From: a virus
Strand: one strand, 5' to 3'
IMG/VR virus record: IMGVR_UViG_3300013307_000669
Location: 1 to 42,448 of that record
Length of the DNA stretch: 42,448 nt
The first letter of the stretch is position 1. Every line of letters starts with the position of its first letter. The notes below the pieces were generated by a model. The model ran no database searches. It saw nothing but the letters and a program-made list of their open reading frames with translations, and had not been told where the DNA came from. A program made the position numbers and the translations under genes. Positions 19,319 through 28,185 of this stretch are shown here, piece by piece.

Positions 19319-19347
19319 TTGACGAATGGCATGTTTGATGTAAATAT
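19319..19347 (+). promoter_or_regulatory. possible promoter of the GspE-like gene
   Basis: TTGACG at 19319-19324 is followed after 16-17 bases by a TAAATAT-type -10. The ATG is at 19384. The match is moderate. Confidence 0.35.
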
Positions 19348-19383
19348 AAAAAATAAACCTTCACAGATTAATAAAGAGAAATT

Positions 19384-21267
19384 ATGGCAAACGATAATAA
19401 AAAAACAACTTTTTCAGGCTTTGCTAAATACCTATTTGATAATAAACTCCTTAACGAAGATGATATTATAAGTTCGCTTGCGGTAAAGTCTTCAAGCTTT
19501 ATTGATGTTATTTATCATAAAAAATACATGTTAGGGTATGAGATAGCTTGGGCAATCGCAAAATATAATAAATATACCTATATCGATCTCGCACACTATA
19601 GTGAAAGACTTATCAGTTTAGAGTTAGATATGAACTGGATTAAGCGCAGTCGTATCGTCCCACTAAAAATAAAGAAAGATACAATCTTCGTTGTTTTAGA
19701 TAATCCCGTATCTTTAAATAACTCACTAAATGACTTAAGAGAAAAATACAGAGTTAAGAATGTTGTGACCTTTGTTGCTGATAGATTAAAACTCAACCGT
19801 TTTATTGAGAACCTGACGATGCTTAACCAAACATCTCAACCTCCATCTTCACCAGAAAAAGAAGTTTACGTTGCCATGCCTGTTGTTGAATCTCCAGCGC
19901 CCGTTGTGCCACAACCTGAAAAGAAAGTTGTCGCGCCCATTATTGAAAAAAGTAAGTCGGACGCTACTACGCTTGAACAACCTGAAAAAAGAGCTGACGT
20001 GGTTTCAAATAAACGTAAAAAGTCAGAACCTGCTGAGAACCAAGTTAGAACGGTTAAGCCAGAGTCCATAGTAGCTCAAACGCAACCATCTCCTCAGTCA
20101 GATAAAAATGATAGCGATATTATTCTTACAAAATACATTCAAAAAGTATTAATCAGTGCTGTTAACTCTGAGGTGTCTGAAATACACTTTGAGCCTTATG
20201 AGAAAAAATACCGTATTCGCTTTAAGCAGTATGGCGAGCTTTATGAGTCTTTTGTTCCTCCCGCAGAGATAAAAAATGATCTTTCCAAGAAACTGAAAAC
20301 TATTTCTAATATGGATGTGGCTGACTTGAAGCCGCAACATGGCAAGTTTTCACTTAAGATAAGCGAGATACAAAATATCGATTTTAAAGTCATTTCTTGC
20401 CCTACTGCTTACGGTGAGAAGATTGTTGTAAAACTTATGGAAGACTCGGCACAGAGATTAAGTTTTGATAATCTTGGGTATAGCTCATTACAGGCGAACT
20501 CGATTAAATCGGTTATTAAAAAAGGCTCAGGATTATGCGTTTTTAGTGGTCCGACAAACTCCGGGAAAACATATTCCATGTATAATGCGCTTAATGAGTT
20601 AAATGTTAAAAATAAAAATCTATACACTATAGAAAATGTTATTGGCTTTAATCTGGTTGGTGTTAATCAGTTAAAGATAAGACAGGATTTATCGTATGAA
20701 GATTTATTGTTTTTCATCGAAGGCCAGTCTCCAGACGCTATACTGTTAGATAACATTGACAATAAAAGTGTAGCTAAGCAAGCATTAAGTATTAGTCAAA
20801 GAGGACGACTTATTTTTACTGGCATGAATGCTGAAAGTGTTTCTGACACCTTTGAAAAACTCTACAATATGGGCTTTTCAGGATACGATATAGCATCCTC
20901 TCTTAAAATGGTTTGCGCACAGCGATTATTTCCTATGTTGTGTAATGAGTGTAAGACACAAGACATCTTGACTAAAAATATGCTTATAAAAAAGGGTTTT
21001 AGTGAGGATACACTTGAAGGTCTGGACATTACCTGGAAAATCTACAGAGAAGAAGGATGCACCTCTTGTAATCAAACAGGCCATAAAGGATTCGTTCCTG
21101 TGTTTGATATTCTTACTGTAGATGATGAGTTAAAGTCAGCATTGATTCACAATACGCAGGAACAAGTTCTTGACCTTATAAAATCCAAATGTCAGGACTT
21201 AAAAGTTATAAGTATTGATAAGATTAAGAAAGGTTTGCTTGGTCTTAATGTTTTAACTCAGCTTTAA
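19384..21267 (+). CDS. GspE/PilB-family protein with degenerate ATPase site
   Basis: This 627-residue protein has the domain order of type II secretion/type IV pilus assembly ATPases. An N-terminal T2SSE_N-like domain (about 10-145) is followed by a Pro/Lys-rich linker (150-240) and the ATPase core (245-627). Walker A is intact (GPTNSGKT, 389-396). The rest of the site is eroded: the Asp box reads TIEN (415-418) instead of TIED; the Walker B signature GEIRD is replaced by DNIDN, losing the catalytic Glu; and the His box TLHTN is replaced by TGMNA. The two CxxC zinc pairs (CNEC and CTSC) remain. It may bind but not hydrolyse ATP. No pilin or platform gene is adjacent. Confidence 0.85.
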   Translation: MANDNKKTTFSGFAKYLFDNKLLNEDDIISSLAVKSSSFIDVIYHKKYMLGYEIAWAIAKYNKYTYIDLAHYSERLISLELDMNWIKRSRIVPLKIKKDTIFVVLDNPVSLNNSLNDLREKYRVKNVVTFVADRLKLNRFIENLTMLNQTSQPPSSPEKEVYVAMPVVESPAPVVPQPEKKVVAPIIEKSKSDATTLEQPEKRADVVSNKRKKSEPAENQVRTVKPESIVAQTQPSPQSDKNDSDIILTKYIQKVLISAVNSEVSEIHFEPYEKKYRIRFKQYGELYESFVPPAEIKNDLSKKLKTISNMDVADLKPQHGKFSLKISEIQNIDFKVISCPTAYGEKIVVKLMEDSAQRLSFDNLGYSSLQANSIKSVIKKGSGLCVFSGPTNSGKTYSMYNALNELNVKNKNLYTIENVIGFNLVGVNQLKIRQDLSYEDLLFFIEGQSPDAILLDNIDNKSVAKQALSISQRGRLIFTGMNAESVSDTFEKLYNMGFSGYDIASSLKMVCAQRLFPMLCNECKTQDILTKNMLIKKGFSEDTLEGLDITWKIYREEGCTSCNQTGHKGFVPVFDILTVDDELKSALIHNTQEQVLDLIKSKCQDLKVISIDKIKKGLLGLNVLTQL

Positions 21268-21281
21268 AAGCACCTGATATT

Positions 21282-21307
21282 AAAGCTCTCTTCGGAGGGC
21301 TTTTTTT
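21282..21307 (+). terminator. terminator with UUCG loop
   Basis: AAAGCTCTC/GAGGGCTTT closes a TTCG tetraloop and is followed by a T run. Confidence 0.88.
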
Positions 21308-21370
21308 ATTTCATTTTAAAAATATTAATGACTTCTATACGCTTATACAGTATAATTATAGGATATTTAT

Positions 21371-22411
21371 ATGGAGACTTTAGCGAAAATGAATCGAAAC
21401 GAATGGAAGAAAATATGGCATCATGGCGTCCATCTTGCTAAGCATGGTCAGGAAAAATCAGGTGATGATTATACTATCCCTGCTACTAAAAGTGTTGAAC
21501 TTGGCAATACGGATATTAACGATAAGGAGTGGGTGGCGTGTGTAAGATTAGCGTTGCTTTCTCCTGTTCCTTCGTTAGCATTTGAATACTGGCGAGAAGA
21601 AGGCTGGCTTGCTCATGCTTTACCTGAAGTAAATAAAGCTTGGGGTATGAACCAGCCAGAACTTCATCATCCAGAAATTGACACCGGTATTCATCTTATG
21701 ATGGTGATTGACAGGGCATCTGCAGACGGCTGCTCTGAGATGGCTCGTTGGGCCGCATTAGCGCATGATTTTGGCAAACACGCAACTTATAAGGTTAACG
21801 TAGAAGAAATCAAGCGTGAATCTTCAGAAGAGAACTGTCAAGAAAAGATATTTAAAACACGCTACACTTATCACGACCATGAAAAACAAGGTGTTCCTTT
21901 TGTGCAGCAGCGTTTTACCGGATGGAATATTGAACCAGTTATTTTCGAGTTGGCTCTTTCCGTAACTGAATATCATGGCTTAGTTCACACTCTGGATAAT
22001 CTAAAAGCCACGACCATCTTGAAGATAATTAAGAATGCCGAAATTGATTCTAATCCAGAAAAACTTAATGCTTTCTGCGAAGCCGTAGTATGTGACGACC
22101 GAGGCCGTAAAGGTATGTTTAATAATATTGCCAGAGGAACTGAGTTATTAAAAGAAATCACACTTAACCTCATTGAAGATCGTAAGGGATATGCAGCCAA
22201 GTTTGAGCAGGACTGGAATACTAAGGTAGAGAGATTACTAAAATATAAGGGTGAGGATATTTCAGATAATATCGACATGAAAGAGTCCCTGTATGAAACT
22301 TATTTTGCTAAGTATGAAGCAAACTCTATAGACAGCTTCTTAAAAAAACATAAAGCTACAGAAGCTAATAATTTGAACATACAGGAGAAAAAACATGGCC
22401 CGTCAATATGA
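21371..22411 (+). CDS. HD-domain protein related to the HD part of Cca
   Basis: This 346-residue protein matches the C-terminal HD half of multifunctional tRNA nucleotidyltransferase. The stretch around HHPEIDTGIHLMMVIDRAS (from residue 99) and ARWAALAHDFGKH (125-137, His132-Asp133) parallels the E. coli Cca HD region, and YHGLVHTLDNLKATTILKII continues the similarity. The N-terminal nucleotidyltransferase domain is absent, so CCA addition is not expected. The HD part of Cca has 2',3'-cyclic phosphodiesterase and phosphatase activity, which suits repair of damaged RNA ends. Given the tRNA array in the same element, a role in tRNA repair is an attractive inference. The 3' end overlaps the SLOG gene by 17 bases. 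Confidence 0.82.
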   Translation: METLAKMNRNEWKKIWHHGVHLAKHGQEKSGDDYTIPATKSVELGNTDINDKEWVACVRLALLSPVPSLAFEYWREEGWLAHALPEVNKAWGMNQPELHHPEIDTGIHLMMVIDRASADGCSEMARWAALAHDFGKHATYKVNVEEIKRESSEENCQEKIFKTRYTYHDHEKQGVPFVQQRFTGWNIEPVIFELALSVTEYHGLVHTLDNLKATTILKIIKNAEIDSNPEKLNAFCEAVVCDDRGRKGMFNNIARGTELLKEITLNLIEDRKGYAAKFEQDWNTKVERLLKYKGEDISDNIDMKESLYETYFAKYEANSIDSFLKKHKATEANNLNIQEKKHGPSI

Positions 22412-23123
22412 AGAAATATTACGTATCCCTTTAGAGTCTACGATTGAAGTATCAGGTGTGCCTTATGCAGGAATAGGCTCCAGAAAGACCCCTGACGACA
22501 TTAAAGATCTTATGATAGCTACAGGGTATTATTTAGCACTTCAGGGCTACGTTCTTCGCTCAGGTGGTGCTGGTGGCGCGGATGAGTATTTTGAACTTGG
22601 TGCTGATTTGGCTATGAAGCAAGGAAAAGGCCAAAAACAAATTTTTCTTCCGTGGCGAGGTTTTAGGGAAAACCCTTCAAAATGGTTTATGGGAAATAAA
22701 GGATTATTACAACAGGAGTATAACGAGCAATCTTACGTTATTGCTTCTCAGTTTCATCCTTCCTGGAGTACCATTCAGAAGCAGGCTGTAAAAGATTTAA
22801 TGGCACGAAATGTCATGCAGGCGATTGGGCCAACATTAAACGCACCAGCTAAGTTTGTATTATGCTGGACACCAGATGGATGCATTAGCGATCAAGAAAG
22901 AACTTATGCTACAGGTGGAACGGGACAGGCTATTTCAATCGCAAGTCATTATGGTATTCCTGTTTATAATCTGGCGAGACCTGATCATCGTTTAAAGATA
23001 GAGACAGCTATTGCTAAATGGGCAGCTCAGTATGGCCCCGTTCCTGAACTTAATACGTTAGTCTATAAAGCAGACTTGCAAAATCAGCAGCAACGTGTTA
23101 GTAACTTTAAATTCAGAAAATAA
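22395..23123 (+). CDS. SLOG/DprA-like Rossmann-fold protein
   Basis: This 242-residue protein belongs to the DprA-like SLOG group common in large phages. The signature is YAGIGSRKTPDD near residue 24, followed by GYVLRSGGAGGADEYFELGA near 50, the nucleotide- or nucleic-acid-binding loop. TGGTGQAISIASHYGIPVYN near residue 173 is the second family block. There is no helix-turn-helix, so it is not a full DprA. AGGAG precedes the ATG, which lies inside the end of the HD gene, so the two are coupled. SLOG proteins bind nucleotides or nucleotide-derived signals; the substrate here is unknown. Confidence 0.8.
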   Translation: MARQYEEILRIPLESTIEVSGVPYAGIGSRKTPDDIKDLMIATGYYLALQGYVLRSGGAGGADEYFELGADLAMKQGKGQKQIFLPWRGFRENPSKWFMGNKGLLQQEYNEQSYVIASQFHPSWSTIQKQAVKDLMARNVMQAIGPTLNAPAKFVLCWTPDGCISDQERTYATGGTGQAISIASHYGIPVYNLARPDHRLKIETAIAKWAAQYGPVPELNTLVYKADLQNQQQRVSNFKFRK

Positions 23124-23125
23124 CA

Positions 23126-23140
23126 GGCCTCGAAAGAGGC
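23126..23140. other. small hairpin upstream of thyA
   Basis: GCCTC/GAGGC with a GAAA tetraloop lies between the SLOG gene and thyA. No T run follows, so it is not a standard terminator. It could stabilise or process the mRNA. Confidence 0.5.
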
Positions 23141-23158
23141 ATTTAAACGGAGAGTATA

Positions 23159-24553
23159 ATGCAACAATATTTAGATCTTTTATCCCATGTTAGTGAACAT
23201 GGCACACAGAAAAACGACAGAACAGGTACTGGCACAAAGTCGGTATTTGGTTATCAAATGCGCTTTAACCTTCAAGATGGATTTCCGTTGGTCACAACAA
23301 AGAAATGTCATATTCGTTCTATTATTCATGAATTACTCTGGTTCCTTCAAGGCGATACTAACGTAAAATACCTTCAGGATAATAAAGTCAGAATTTGGGA
23401 TGAATGGAGGCAGCCTTGGACATCTGATAGAGAAATAGTGGAAGTAAACCGAATTCGTAAGGAATACCAGCAATATTTAGGTGATTTTTCCACTAGCGGA
23501 ATTTGCCTTCCAGCACAATCAATCGAGCAAAAACTGGCTGATTCTTGGAAAAAAATGATGAAAAGATGTTATGACAAAGAATCACATAATTATAGACATT
23601 ATGGTCAAAAAGGGGTGTCTGTTTGTCAGCGTTGGCATGACCCGAAAAATTTTATTTCAGATGTGAAGGATTTAGCTCACTGGCGTTATAAGTTAAAAGA
23701 TTGGAATAGTTTTGAATTGGATAAGGACTATTATGGAGCTAATCAATATGGTCCTGATACTTGTATCTGGTTACATAAAAAAGAAAATGTTCCCTATGAT
23801 TGGATTAAAATCACAAAACCTAATGGTGAAACATTAATTATTGATGGATATACTAATGCATCTAAAGCTATTTTATGTTCGAGAACTTCAATTCATAGAT
23901 TTGTTAACAATGGCGTTTCTGATAATTTAAAAGCAAATAATAAAAATTATAAAGATTGGAAATTTGAAAAAATAAATAATGAATCTGATATTTTATATAG
24001 AAGACAACTTATTGATGCTGATGAACTTGGCCCTGTTTATGGCGCTCAGTGGCGTTCGTGGCCTACTGCTGACGGTCAGCACATCGATCAGATTTCAAAG
24101 GTTATTGAGCAGTTAAAATCCGATCCTGATTCAAGACGTATCATAGTTTCTTCATGGAACGTGGGTGAGCTTGATAAAATGGCTTTAGCTCCATGCCATG
24201 CCTTCTTCCAGTTTTACGTTGCAGACGGCAAACTGTCTTGCCAACTTTATCAGAGAAGCGCAGACATCTTCTTAGGCGTTCCTTTTAATATTGCGTCTTA
24301 TGCTATGCTTGTCCACATGGTCGCTCAGCAATGCGATTTGGAAGTGGGTGATTTTATCTGGACGGGTGGTGATTGCCATATTTATAACAACCATACTGAA
24401 CAGGTTCAACTTCAGCTTACTCGTGAACCTCGTCCATTGCCTAAGCTTGTGATCAAACGCAAGCCTGCTTCTATCTTTGATTATCAGTTCGAAGATTTTG
24501 AGATTGAAGGCTATGATCCGCATCCTGCGATTAAAGCACCTGTAGCTGTATAA
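23159..24553 (+). CDS. thyA: thymidylate synthase with HNH-like in-frame insertion
   Basis: This 464-residue protein makes dTMP from dUMP and methylene-tetrahydrofolate. Both flanks are very close to E. coli ThyA (264 residues): residues 1-83 end at IWDEW, and residues about 287-464 resume at ADELGPVYG. They include the active-site Cys346 in APCHAFF and the C-terminal IKAPVAV. About 200 extra residues are inserted in the small domain. The first part (84-111) resembles the longer loop of some ThyA proteins. The rest (about 113-285) looks like a homing endonuclease. The reading frame is open throughout and no intein splice junction is visible. DHFR, which regenerates the cofactor, is encoded 1 kb downstream. 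Confidence 0.9.
   Translation: MQQYLDLLSHVSEHGTQKNDRTGTGTKSVFGYQMRFNLQDGFPLVTTKKCHIRSIIHELLWFLQGDTNVKYLQDNKVRIWDEWRQPWTSDREIVEVNRIRKEYQQYLGDFSTSGICLPAQSIEQKLADSWKKMMKRCYDKESHNYRHYGQKGVSVCQRWHDPKNFISDVKDLAHWRYKLKDWNSFELDKDYYGANQYGPDTCIWLHKKENVPYDWIKITKPNGETLIIDGYTNASKAILCSRTSIHRFVNNGVSDNLKANNKNYKDWKFEKINNESDILYRRQLIDADELGPVYGAQWRSWPTADGQHIDQISKVIEQLKSDPDSRRIIVSSWNVGELDKMALAPCHAFFQFYVADGKLSCQLYQRSADIFLGVPFNIASYAMLVHMVAQQCDLEVGDFIWTGGDCHIYNNHTEQVQLQLTREPRPLPKLVIKRKPASIFDYQFEDFEIEGYDPHPAIKAPVAV
23495..24014 (+). mobile_element. HNH/NUMOD-type endonuclease-like insertion within ThyA
   Basis: Residues 128-210 of the fusion ([49 protein letters not shown]) match the layout of phage HNH/AP2 homing nucleases. 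Residues 220-270 ([20 protein letters not shown] and the following TSIHRF) look like a NUMOD1/IENR1 DNA-binding tail. The second half is much richer in A/T than the flanking thyA, which suggests a separate origin. Boundaries are approximate. It lacks the terminal Cys/Ser and His-Asn of an intein. Confidence 0.65.
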
Positions 24554-24570
24554 CTTTATTCTTACCTATC

Positions 24571-24600
24571 AAAAGGCAAACAATAGTTTGCCTTTTTTAT
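24571..24600 (+). terminator. terminator after thyA
   Basis: An 11-bp stem AAAAGGCAAAC/GTTTGCCTTTT with an AATA loop is followed by a T run. Confidence 0.9.
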
Positions 24601-24675
24601 TTTAGTGTCATAAAAACTTGAAAAATAACAAACGCATCAGATATCATTTAGAGTAACTTTAAATGAGGCCATAAC

Positions 24676-25566
24676 ATGAATTTTTATGAAACTCTCGGCG
24701 TAAACAAAACCGACGATATAACAACTATTAAAAAAGCGTATAAACAGCTTGCAAGAAAATATCACCCTGATCGCAATCCGGGCAACGATGAGTATGCGGA
24801 AAAATTTAAGGAAATAAATGGTGCCTATGAGGTGCTAAGTAATCCTGAGAAACGCAGTGAATATGATATGCAGAGCAGTAGACCATTCGGTGGATTTGGC
24901 GGATTCTCTTCTGGGAGAGGCACTGGTGCGTCTCCTGACTTCAGCGATATTTTTGGCGACATCTTCTCTCAGACGATGAAGCGCAAAACAACGCAGGAAC
25001 ATCAAGCTAAAAATCATTTTTCACAACATGAAGACCTCTTTAAAGATATTTTTGATGAGACCGCCAAAAGAAGAAGTAAGTCTTATGATAACCACAAAGC
25101 TAAAAATCATTTCTCATCAAGTGAAGACATTTTCGATGATATCTATGGGCAGGGAAAAACTAAAGAAATCAGACAATCTTTAGTCCTGACAAAAGAGCAG
25201 TCTAAAACAGGAGGAACAGTCGATGTTTACATTAACGAGATTAAAAAGACATTGAAGGTTAACTATCCTGCTGACTCTATTCCCGGACGCACGTTGAAAA
25301 TAAAACATAAGGACAAAGAGATTTTACTGGAAATAAAATGGTTCTCACGTAAGTTTAAGTTTGATAGCGAGAACAACGTTATCATCACGGCTGATTTCCT
25401 TAAAGTAACACCGGGTGAAAAGATGAAGATCAAGACAGTCTATGATAATGAGGTGTATGTTTCTATACCCGAAAATGTTAAAATAGGCAGCAAACTTAAA
25501 CTTAAAGGTTTGGGATGGCAATTTAAAGATGGCCGCAAATCTGACATGTTTATTAAAATAGTATAA
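24676..25566 (+). CDS. CbpA-like J-domain co-chaperone with repeat linker
   Basis: This 296-residue protein stimulates a DnaK-type chaperone. The J domain (residues 2-66) has the HPD motif in [10 protein letters not shown] Gly/Phe stretch follows ([12 protein letters not shown]). The linker then holds two copies of an unusual repeat, AKNHFSxxEDxFxDI, near residues 108 and 137, preceded by a third weak copy (FSDIFGDIF). The C-terminal half (170-296) is a DnaJ C-terminal beta domain without zinc finger, ending in LKLKGLGW and the final beta strand. A CTTGAA element at 24617-24622 hints at heat-shock control, but its -10 is weak. DHFR starts 15 bases downstream. Confidence 0.88.
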   Translation: MNFYETLGVNKTDDITTIKKAYKQLARKYHPDRNPGNDEYAEKFKEINGAYEVLSNPEKRSEYDMQSSRPFGGFGGFSSGRGTGASPDFSDIFGDIFSQTMKRKTTQEHQAKNHFSQHEDLFKDIFDETAKRRSKSYDNHKAKNHFSSSEDIFDDIYGQGKTKEIRQSLVLTKEQSKTGGTVDVYINEIKKTLKVNYPADSIPGRTLKIKHKDKEILLEIKWFSRKFKFDSENNVIITADFLKVTPGEKMKIKTVYDNEVYVSIPENVKIGSKLKLKGLGWQFKDGRKSDMFIKIV

Positions 25567-25581
25567 GGAAAAGTAAAATCA

Positions 25582-26076
25582 ATGATATTATCACTAATCG
25601 CAGCTCATGATGAGGAAAAAGGTGTTGGAATAAACAACACTCTACCGTGGCGACTGCCGGAAGATTTGAAACGTTTTAAAGCACTAACGAACCATAAGCC
25701 TATCGTTATGGGTAGAAATACCTTTGACAGCCTTGGTCGTCTTCTGCCCAATCGTACACACATTGTGCTAAGCAGAGATCCTGTATGGACTGAGCAAACG
25801 CAAAATAAATATCCAGAAGTTATTATCTTTTCTGATTTTGATGAAATGCTTTCTTACCTTAAAGCAACCTATGACGATGAGGTCTTTATCATTGGTGGCA
25901 ATAGCCTATGGCAGTTGAGTTTCCCTTACCTTGATAAGCTTTATCTGACATATGTGGATGGAACCTATACTGTAGACACTTATTTCCCTGATTGGAATAA
26001 AGAAGAGTGGATAGAATCCTTTAATGAACGTCATGATTCTTTTTCATTTGTAGATTACACACGAAAAAGCAAATAA
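25582..26076 (+). CDS. folA: dihydrofolate reductase
   Basis: This 164-residue protein reduces dihydrofolate with NADPH and complements thyA. It has the standard chromosomal-type DHFR layout: LIAAHDEEKGVGINNTLPW at the N-terminus, the conserved acid in LPEDLKRFK (equivalent to Asp27 of E. coli), IVMGRNTFDSLG for cofactor binding, IIGGNSLW, and a C-terminal LYLTYVDG-DTYFPDW block. All key residues are present. It is close behind the J-protein gene and probably cotranscribed. An extra folA can alter trimethoprim susceptibility by dosage or sequence, but resistance cannot be read from the sequence. Confidence 0.95.
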   Translation: MILSLIAAHDEEKGVGINNTLPWRLPEDLKRFKALTNHKPIVMGRNTFDSLGRLLPNRTHIVLSRDPVWTEQTQNKYPEVIIFSDFDEMLSYLKATYDDEVFIIGGNSLWQLSFPYLDKLYLTYVDGTYTVDTYFPDWNKEEWIESFNERHDSFSFVDYTRKSK

Positions 26077-26144
26077 GGTATTTTTGACTTTTTAATAAAT
26101 ATCGTTTAATTACTCCTTAATATCATAAATACAGGAGTTTATAC

Positions 26145-27203
26145 GTGAAGAATTTTTCTAAAACATTACTTTCGCTGGTTGTAGGCGGGTTATTAATGAG
26201 CACGGCTGCTCATGCTGACGTAGCTTCAGTTAAAAGCATATTAACCGCGAAGTTTCCTAATATTGCCAAATTTAACCCAACAATAAAACCTATACCTTCA
26301 GCAGGACTTTATCAAGTTGAAGCAAATGGGACTATTTCTTACACTAATGAGAATGTAGATTATTTTTTAGTGGGGGGCGAGGTTCTGGTTAGTGATGGCA
26401 ATATTATCAAGAATATCACTACTGAAGAAGCCGCAAAACGTGCTCAAGGGACAGAAACACCTACAGGCAATGCTATTGCTAAAACAGTAAATGGTGATGT
26501 TATTGATAATCCTAATACAGCTCCGCTTAAAACAGATGCTGAAGCAAGGCAAGCGAGCGCTATGCCTGGAGAACTTTCTCCTCAAGAAAGTATGAAACTT
26601 ATCCAGTCAAAAGAGTCAGAAATCGACACCAAAGGTAAAGTGAACACGCCAGACCCAACTAAAAATGCGTCTAAAGTATTTGCCACACTTCCTTTCGATA
26701 AAGGCGCTAAGATTGTTTATGGCAAAGGTGAAAGAGTTGTAGCCATGTTCGCAGATCCAGATTGCCCATATTGTCAAAAACTGGAAAAAGCAATGGATGA
26801 AAAAGGCGGAGAGCTTAACCTTACGGTTTACGTGATGCCTTGGCCTTTAACGATACATCCAAATGCCAACCAGAAAGTTGATTACTTATGGTGCGAAGAT
26901 AACAAAGGTGCAGCATGGAAGAGCTGGATGGATTATGCGGCAAACTCTTCAGACGATAGTGAAAAAACATGGTCTTCATGGTTAAAAGAAACAAACAGAC
27001 CTGTCGAGGCTACGTGTAATACTCAAAGCCCAAGAGAAGAGATTCGTGCTATTGCTCAGAAGTATAACTTCAAATATACACCGACTATTATGTTCCAAAA
27101 TGGAATGGTATTTAATGGTTCATTGACCCTTGATGACTTGGAAAGTGCGCTTCAGTACAACAAAGACCACCCACAAGTCGATCTTCCTCCTATATTCCAG
27201 TAA
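26145..27203 (+). CDS. DsbC-like periplasmic thiol-disulfide isomerase
   Basis: This 352-residue protein has a Sec signal peptide (MKNFSKTLLSLVVGGLLMST, cleavage after AHA near residue 24). Residues 28-90 resemble the DsbC dimerisation domain (SILTAKFPNIAKFNPTIKPI and the DYFLVGGEVL strand). A long Ala/Pro/Thr-rich linker (95-180) follows, longer than in DsbC. The thioredoxin fold has active site CPYC (207-210), whereas DsbC has CGYC, and the cis-Pro loop is YTPTI. Conjugative elements commonly encode such enzymes to fold secretion and pilus proteins. A possible TTGACT -35 lies near 26083, with a poor -10. Confidence 0.87.
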   Translation: MKNFSKTLLSLVVGGLLMSTAAHADVASVKSILTAKFPNIAKFNPTIKPIPSAGLYQVEANGTISYTNENVDYFLVGGEVLVSDGNIIKNITTEEAAKRAQGTETPTGNAIAKTVNGDVIDNPNTAPLKTDAEARQASAMPGELSPQESMKLIQSKESEIDTKGKVNTPDPTKNASKVFATLPFDKGAKIVYGKGERVVAMFADPDCPYCQKLEKAMDEKGGELNLTVYVMPWPLTIHPNANQKVDYLWCEDNKGAAWKSWMDYAANSSDDSEKTWSSWLKETNRPVEATCNTQSPREEIRAIAQKYNFKYTPTIMFQNGMVFNGSLTLDDLESALQYNKDHPQVDLPPIFQ

Positions 27204-27212
27204 TCATATTGG

Positions 27213-27243
27213 CTTTGTCTTTTCCAGGGCAAAGCCATTTCTC
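27213..27243 (+). terminator. possible weak terminator
   Basis: GGCTTTG/CAAAGCC with a large loop follows the dsbC-like gene. The T run is poor. Confidence 0.4.
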
Positions 27244-27266
27244 CATTTTTACGTAGAGTAATATAT

Positions 27267-28115
27267 ATGCCGATAAAAAACTATTATACCATCCTACGTA
27301 TTTCATCAGATTCCACATCGGTAGAAATTAAAAAAGCTTATCGTAAACTTGCCAATCAATATCATCCTGACAAAAATAAAGGTGATGTGTTATCGTCTGA
27401 AATTTTCAAAGAGATTAATATAGCTTATGAGAACCTGATAGATCCCGAAAAAAGAAAAAAATATGATTTTTCTTTATCACAAAATGAAACTTTCTTTGAT
27501 GATAGTAGTCAAAATAACAGTAGTAATGATAAAGAAGAAACAGAGCAAGATAAAAACCTCCCATTACATATCAAAGTGAACTTGAAGTGGACAGAATCTC
27601 GTGATGGCACTATAAGAAGCATTAAAGCCAACGTAGCGCGTTTTTGCCCATTATGTAAGGGTTATGGGGTATTAGGAAAGATAATCTGTAGAGAGTGTCT
27701 TGGGACGGGGCAAAAGATAGAAAAGAAAACATTCAGTGTGAATATCCCAGCCTCTACTTTCCCTGGAGCCACTTTGCGTTTAAAGAACGCTGGACATGAA
27801 AGCAGATACCATAGTCAGAAAGGAGATGTTATACTTGATATTGAATGGGAACAGGGATATTGGTATATGATAGACAATGAGCTTCACACTTATCATGAGT
27901 TAACTAAACGTGAATATAAGAAACAAGAGTTCATATTAAAGAACTTTGACAATGAAAAACTATGTGTAAGAATTCCCGCTGATATTAAAGAAGGTCAACT
28001 ATTAAGAATAAAAGATAAGGGGTGGATTTTCGATAAATACAAGAGTGATTTGTATATTGAGATTAGGTTTAAAAAAGGAAACATCTTGTCAAAAATGCTA
28101 GGTTTTTCCTTTTAA
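27267..28115 (+). CDS. DnaJ-like protein with reduced zinc finger
   Basis: This 282-residue co-chaperone has an N-terminal J domain (NYYTILRISSDSTSVEIKKA, HPD in QYHPDKNKG). A short acidic/Ser linker (70-95) replaces the Gly/Phe region. The cysteine-rich region has only two CxxCxGxG units (CPLCKGYG and CRECLGTG, near residues 129-149), where DnaJ has four, so it could bind at most one zinc. A C-terminal substrate domain follows (FPGATLRLKNAGHE; then RIPADIKEGQLLRIKDKGW). The RpoH-type sigma gene follows after 70 bases. It is not a copy of the J-protein at 24676. Confidence 0.87.
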   Translation: MPIKNYYTILRISSDSTSVEIKKAYRKLANQYHPDKNKGDVLSSEIFKEINIAYENLIDPEKRKKYDFSLSQNETFFDDSSQNNSSNDKEETEQDKNLPLHIKVNLKWTESRDGTIRSIKANVARFCPLCKGYGVLGKIICRECLGTGQKIEKKTFSVNIPASTFPGATLRLKNAGHESRYHSQKGDVILDIEWEQGYWYMIDNELHTYHELTKREYKKQEFILKNFDNEKLCVRIPADIKEGQLLRIKDKGWIFDKYKSDLYIEIRFKKGNILSKMLGFSF

Positions 28116-28125
28116 TTATAGATTT

Positions 28126-28166
28126 TTCCGCAAAAATATTGTATTATACGGAGTCTTTTAATACGA
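28126..28166 (+). promoter_or_regulatory. upstream element of the RpoH-type gene
   Basis: TTCCG, nine bases, then TGTATTATA (28126-28148), followed by CTTTTAATACGA. The same arrangement with identical spacing occurs upstream of the RpoD-type gene (31436-31458). It probably contains the -10 region. Confidence 0.55.
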
Positions 28167-28185
28167 TTCAAAATGAGAGGTATAT

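Noticed and set aside
23126-23140. GCCTC/GAGGC hairpin as terminator before thyA
   Set aside because: The stem is only five pairs and is followed by ATTTAAAC rather than a T run.
23495-24014. ThyA insertion as an intein
   Set aside because: No Cys/Ser at a plausible first position with matching block A, and no C-terminal His-Asn before Cys/Ser/Thr. The module resembles an HNH nuclease instead.
24617-24650. Sigma-32 promoter before the first J-protein gene
   Set aside because: CTTGAA is present but the best -10 (ATCATTTA) is too far away, so I did not list it as a promoter.
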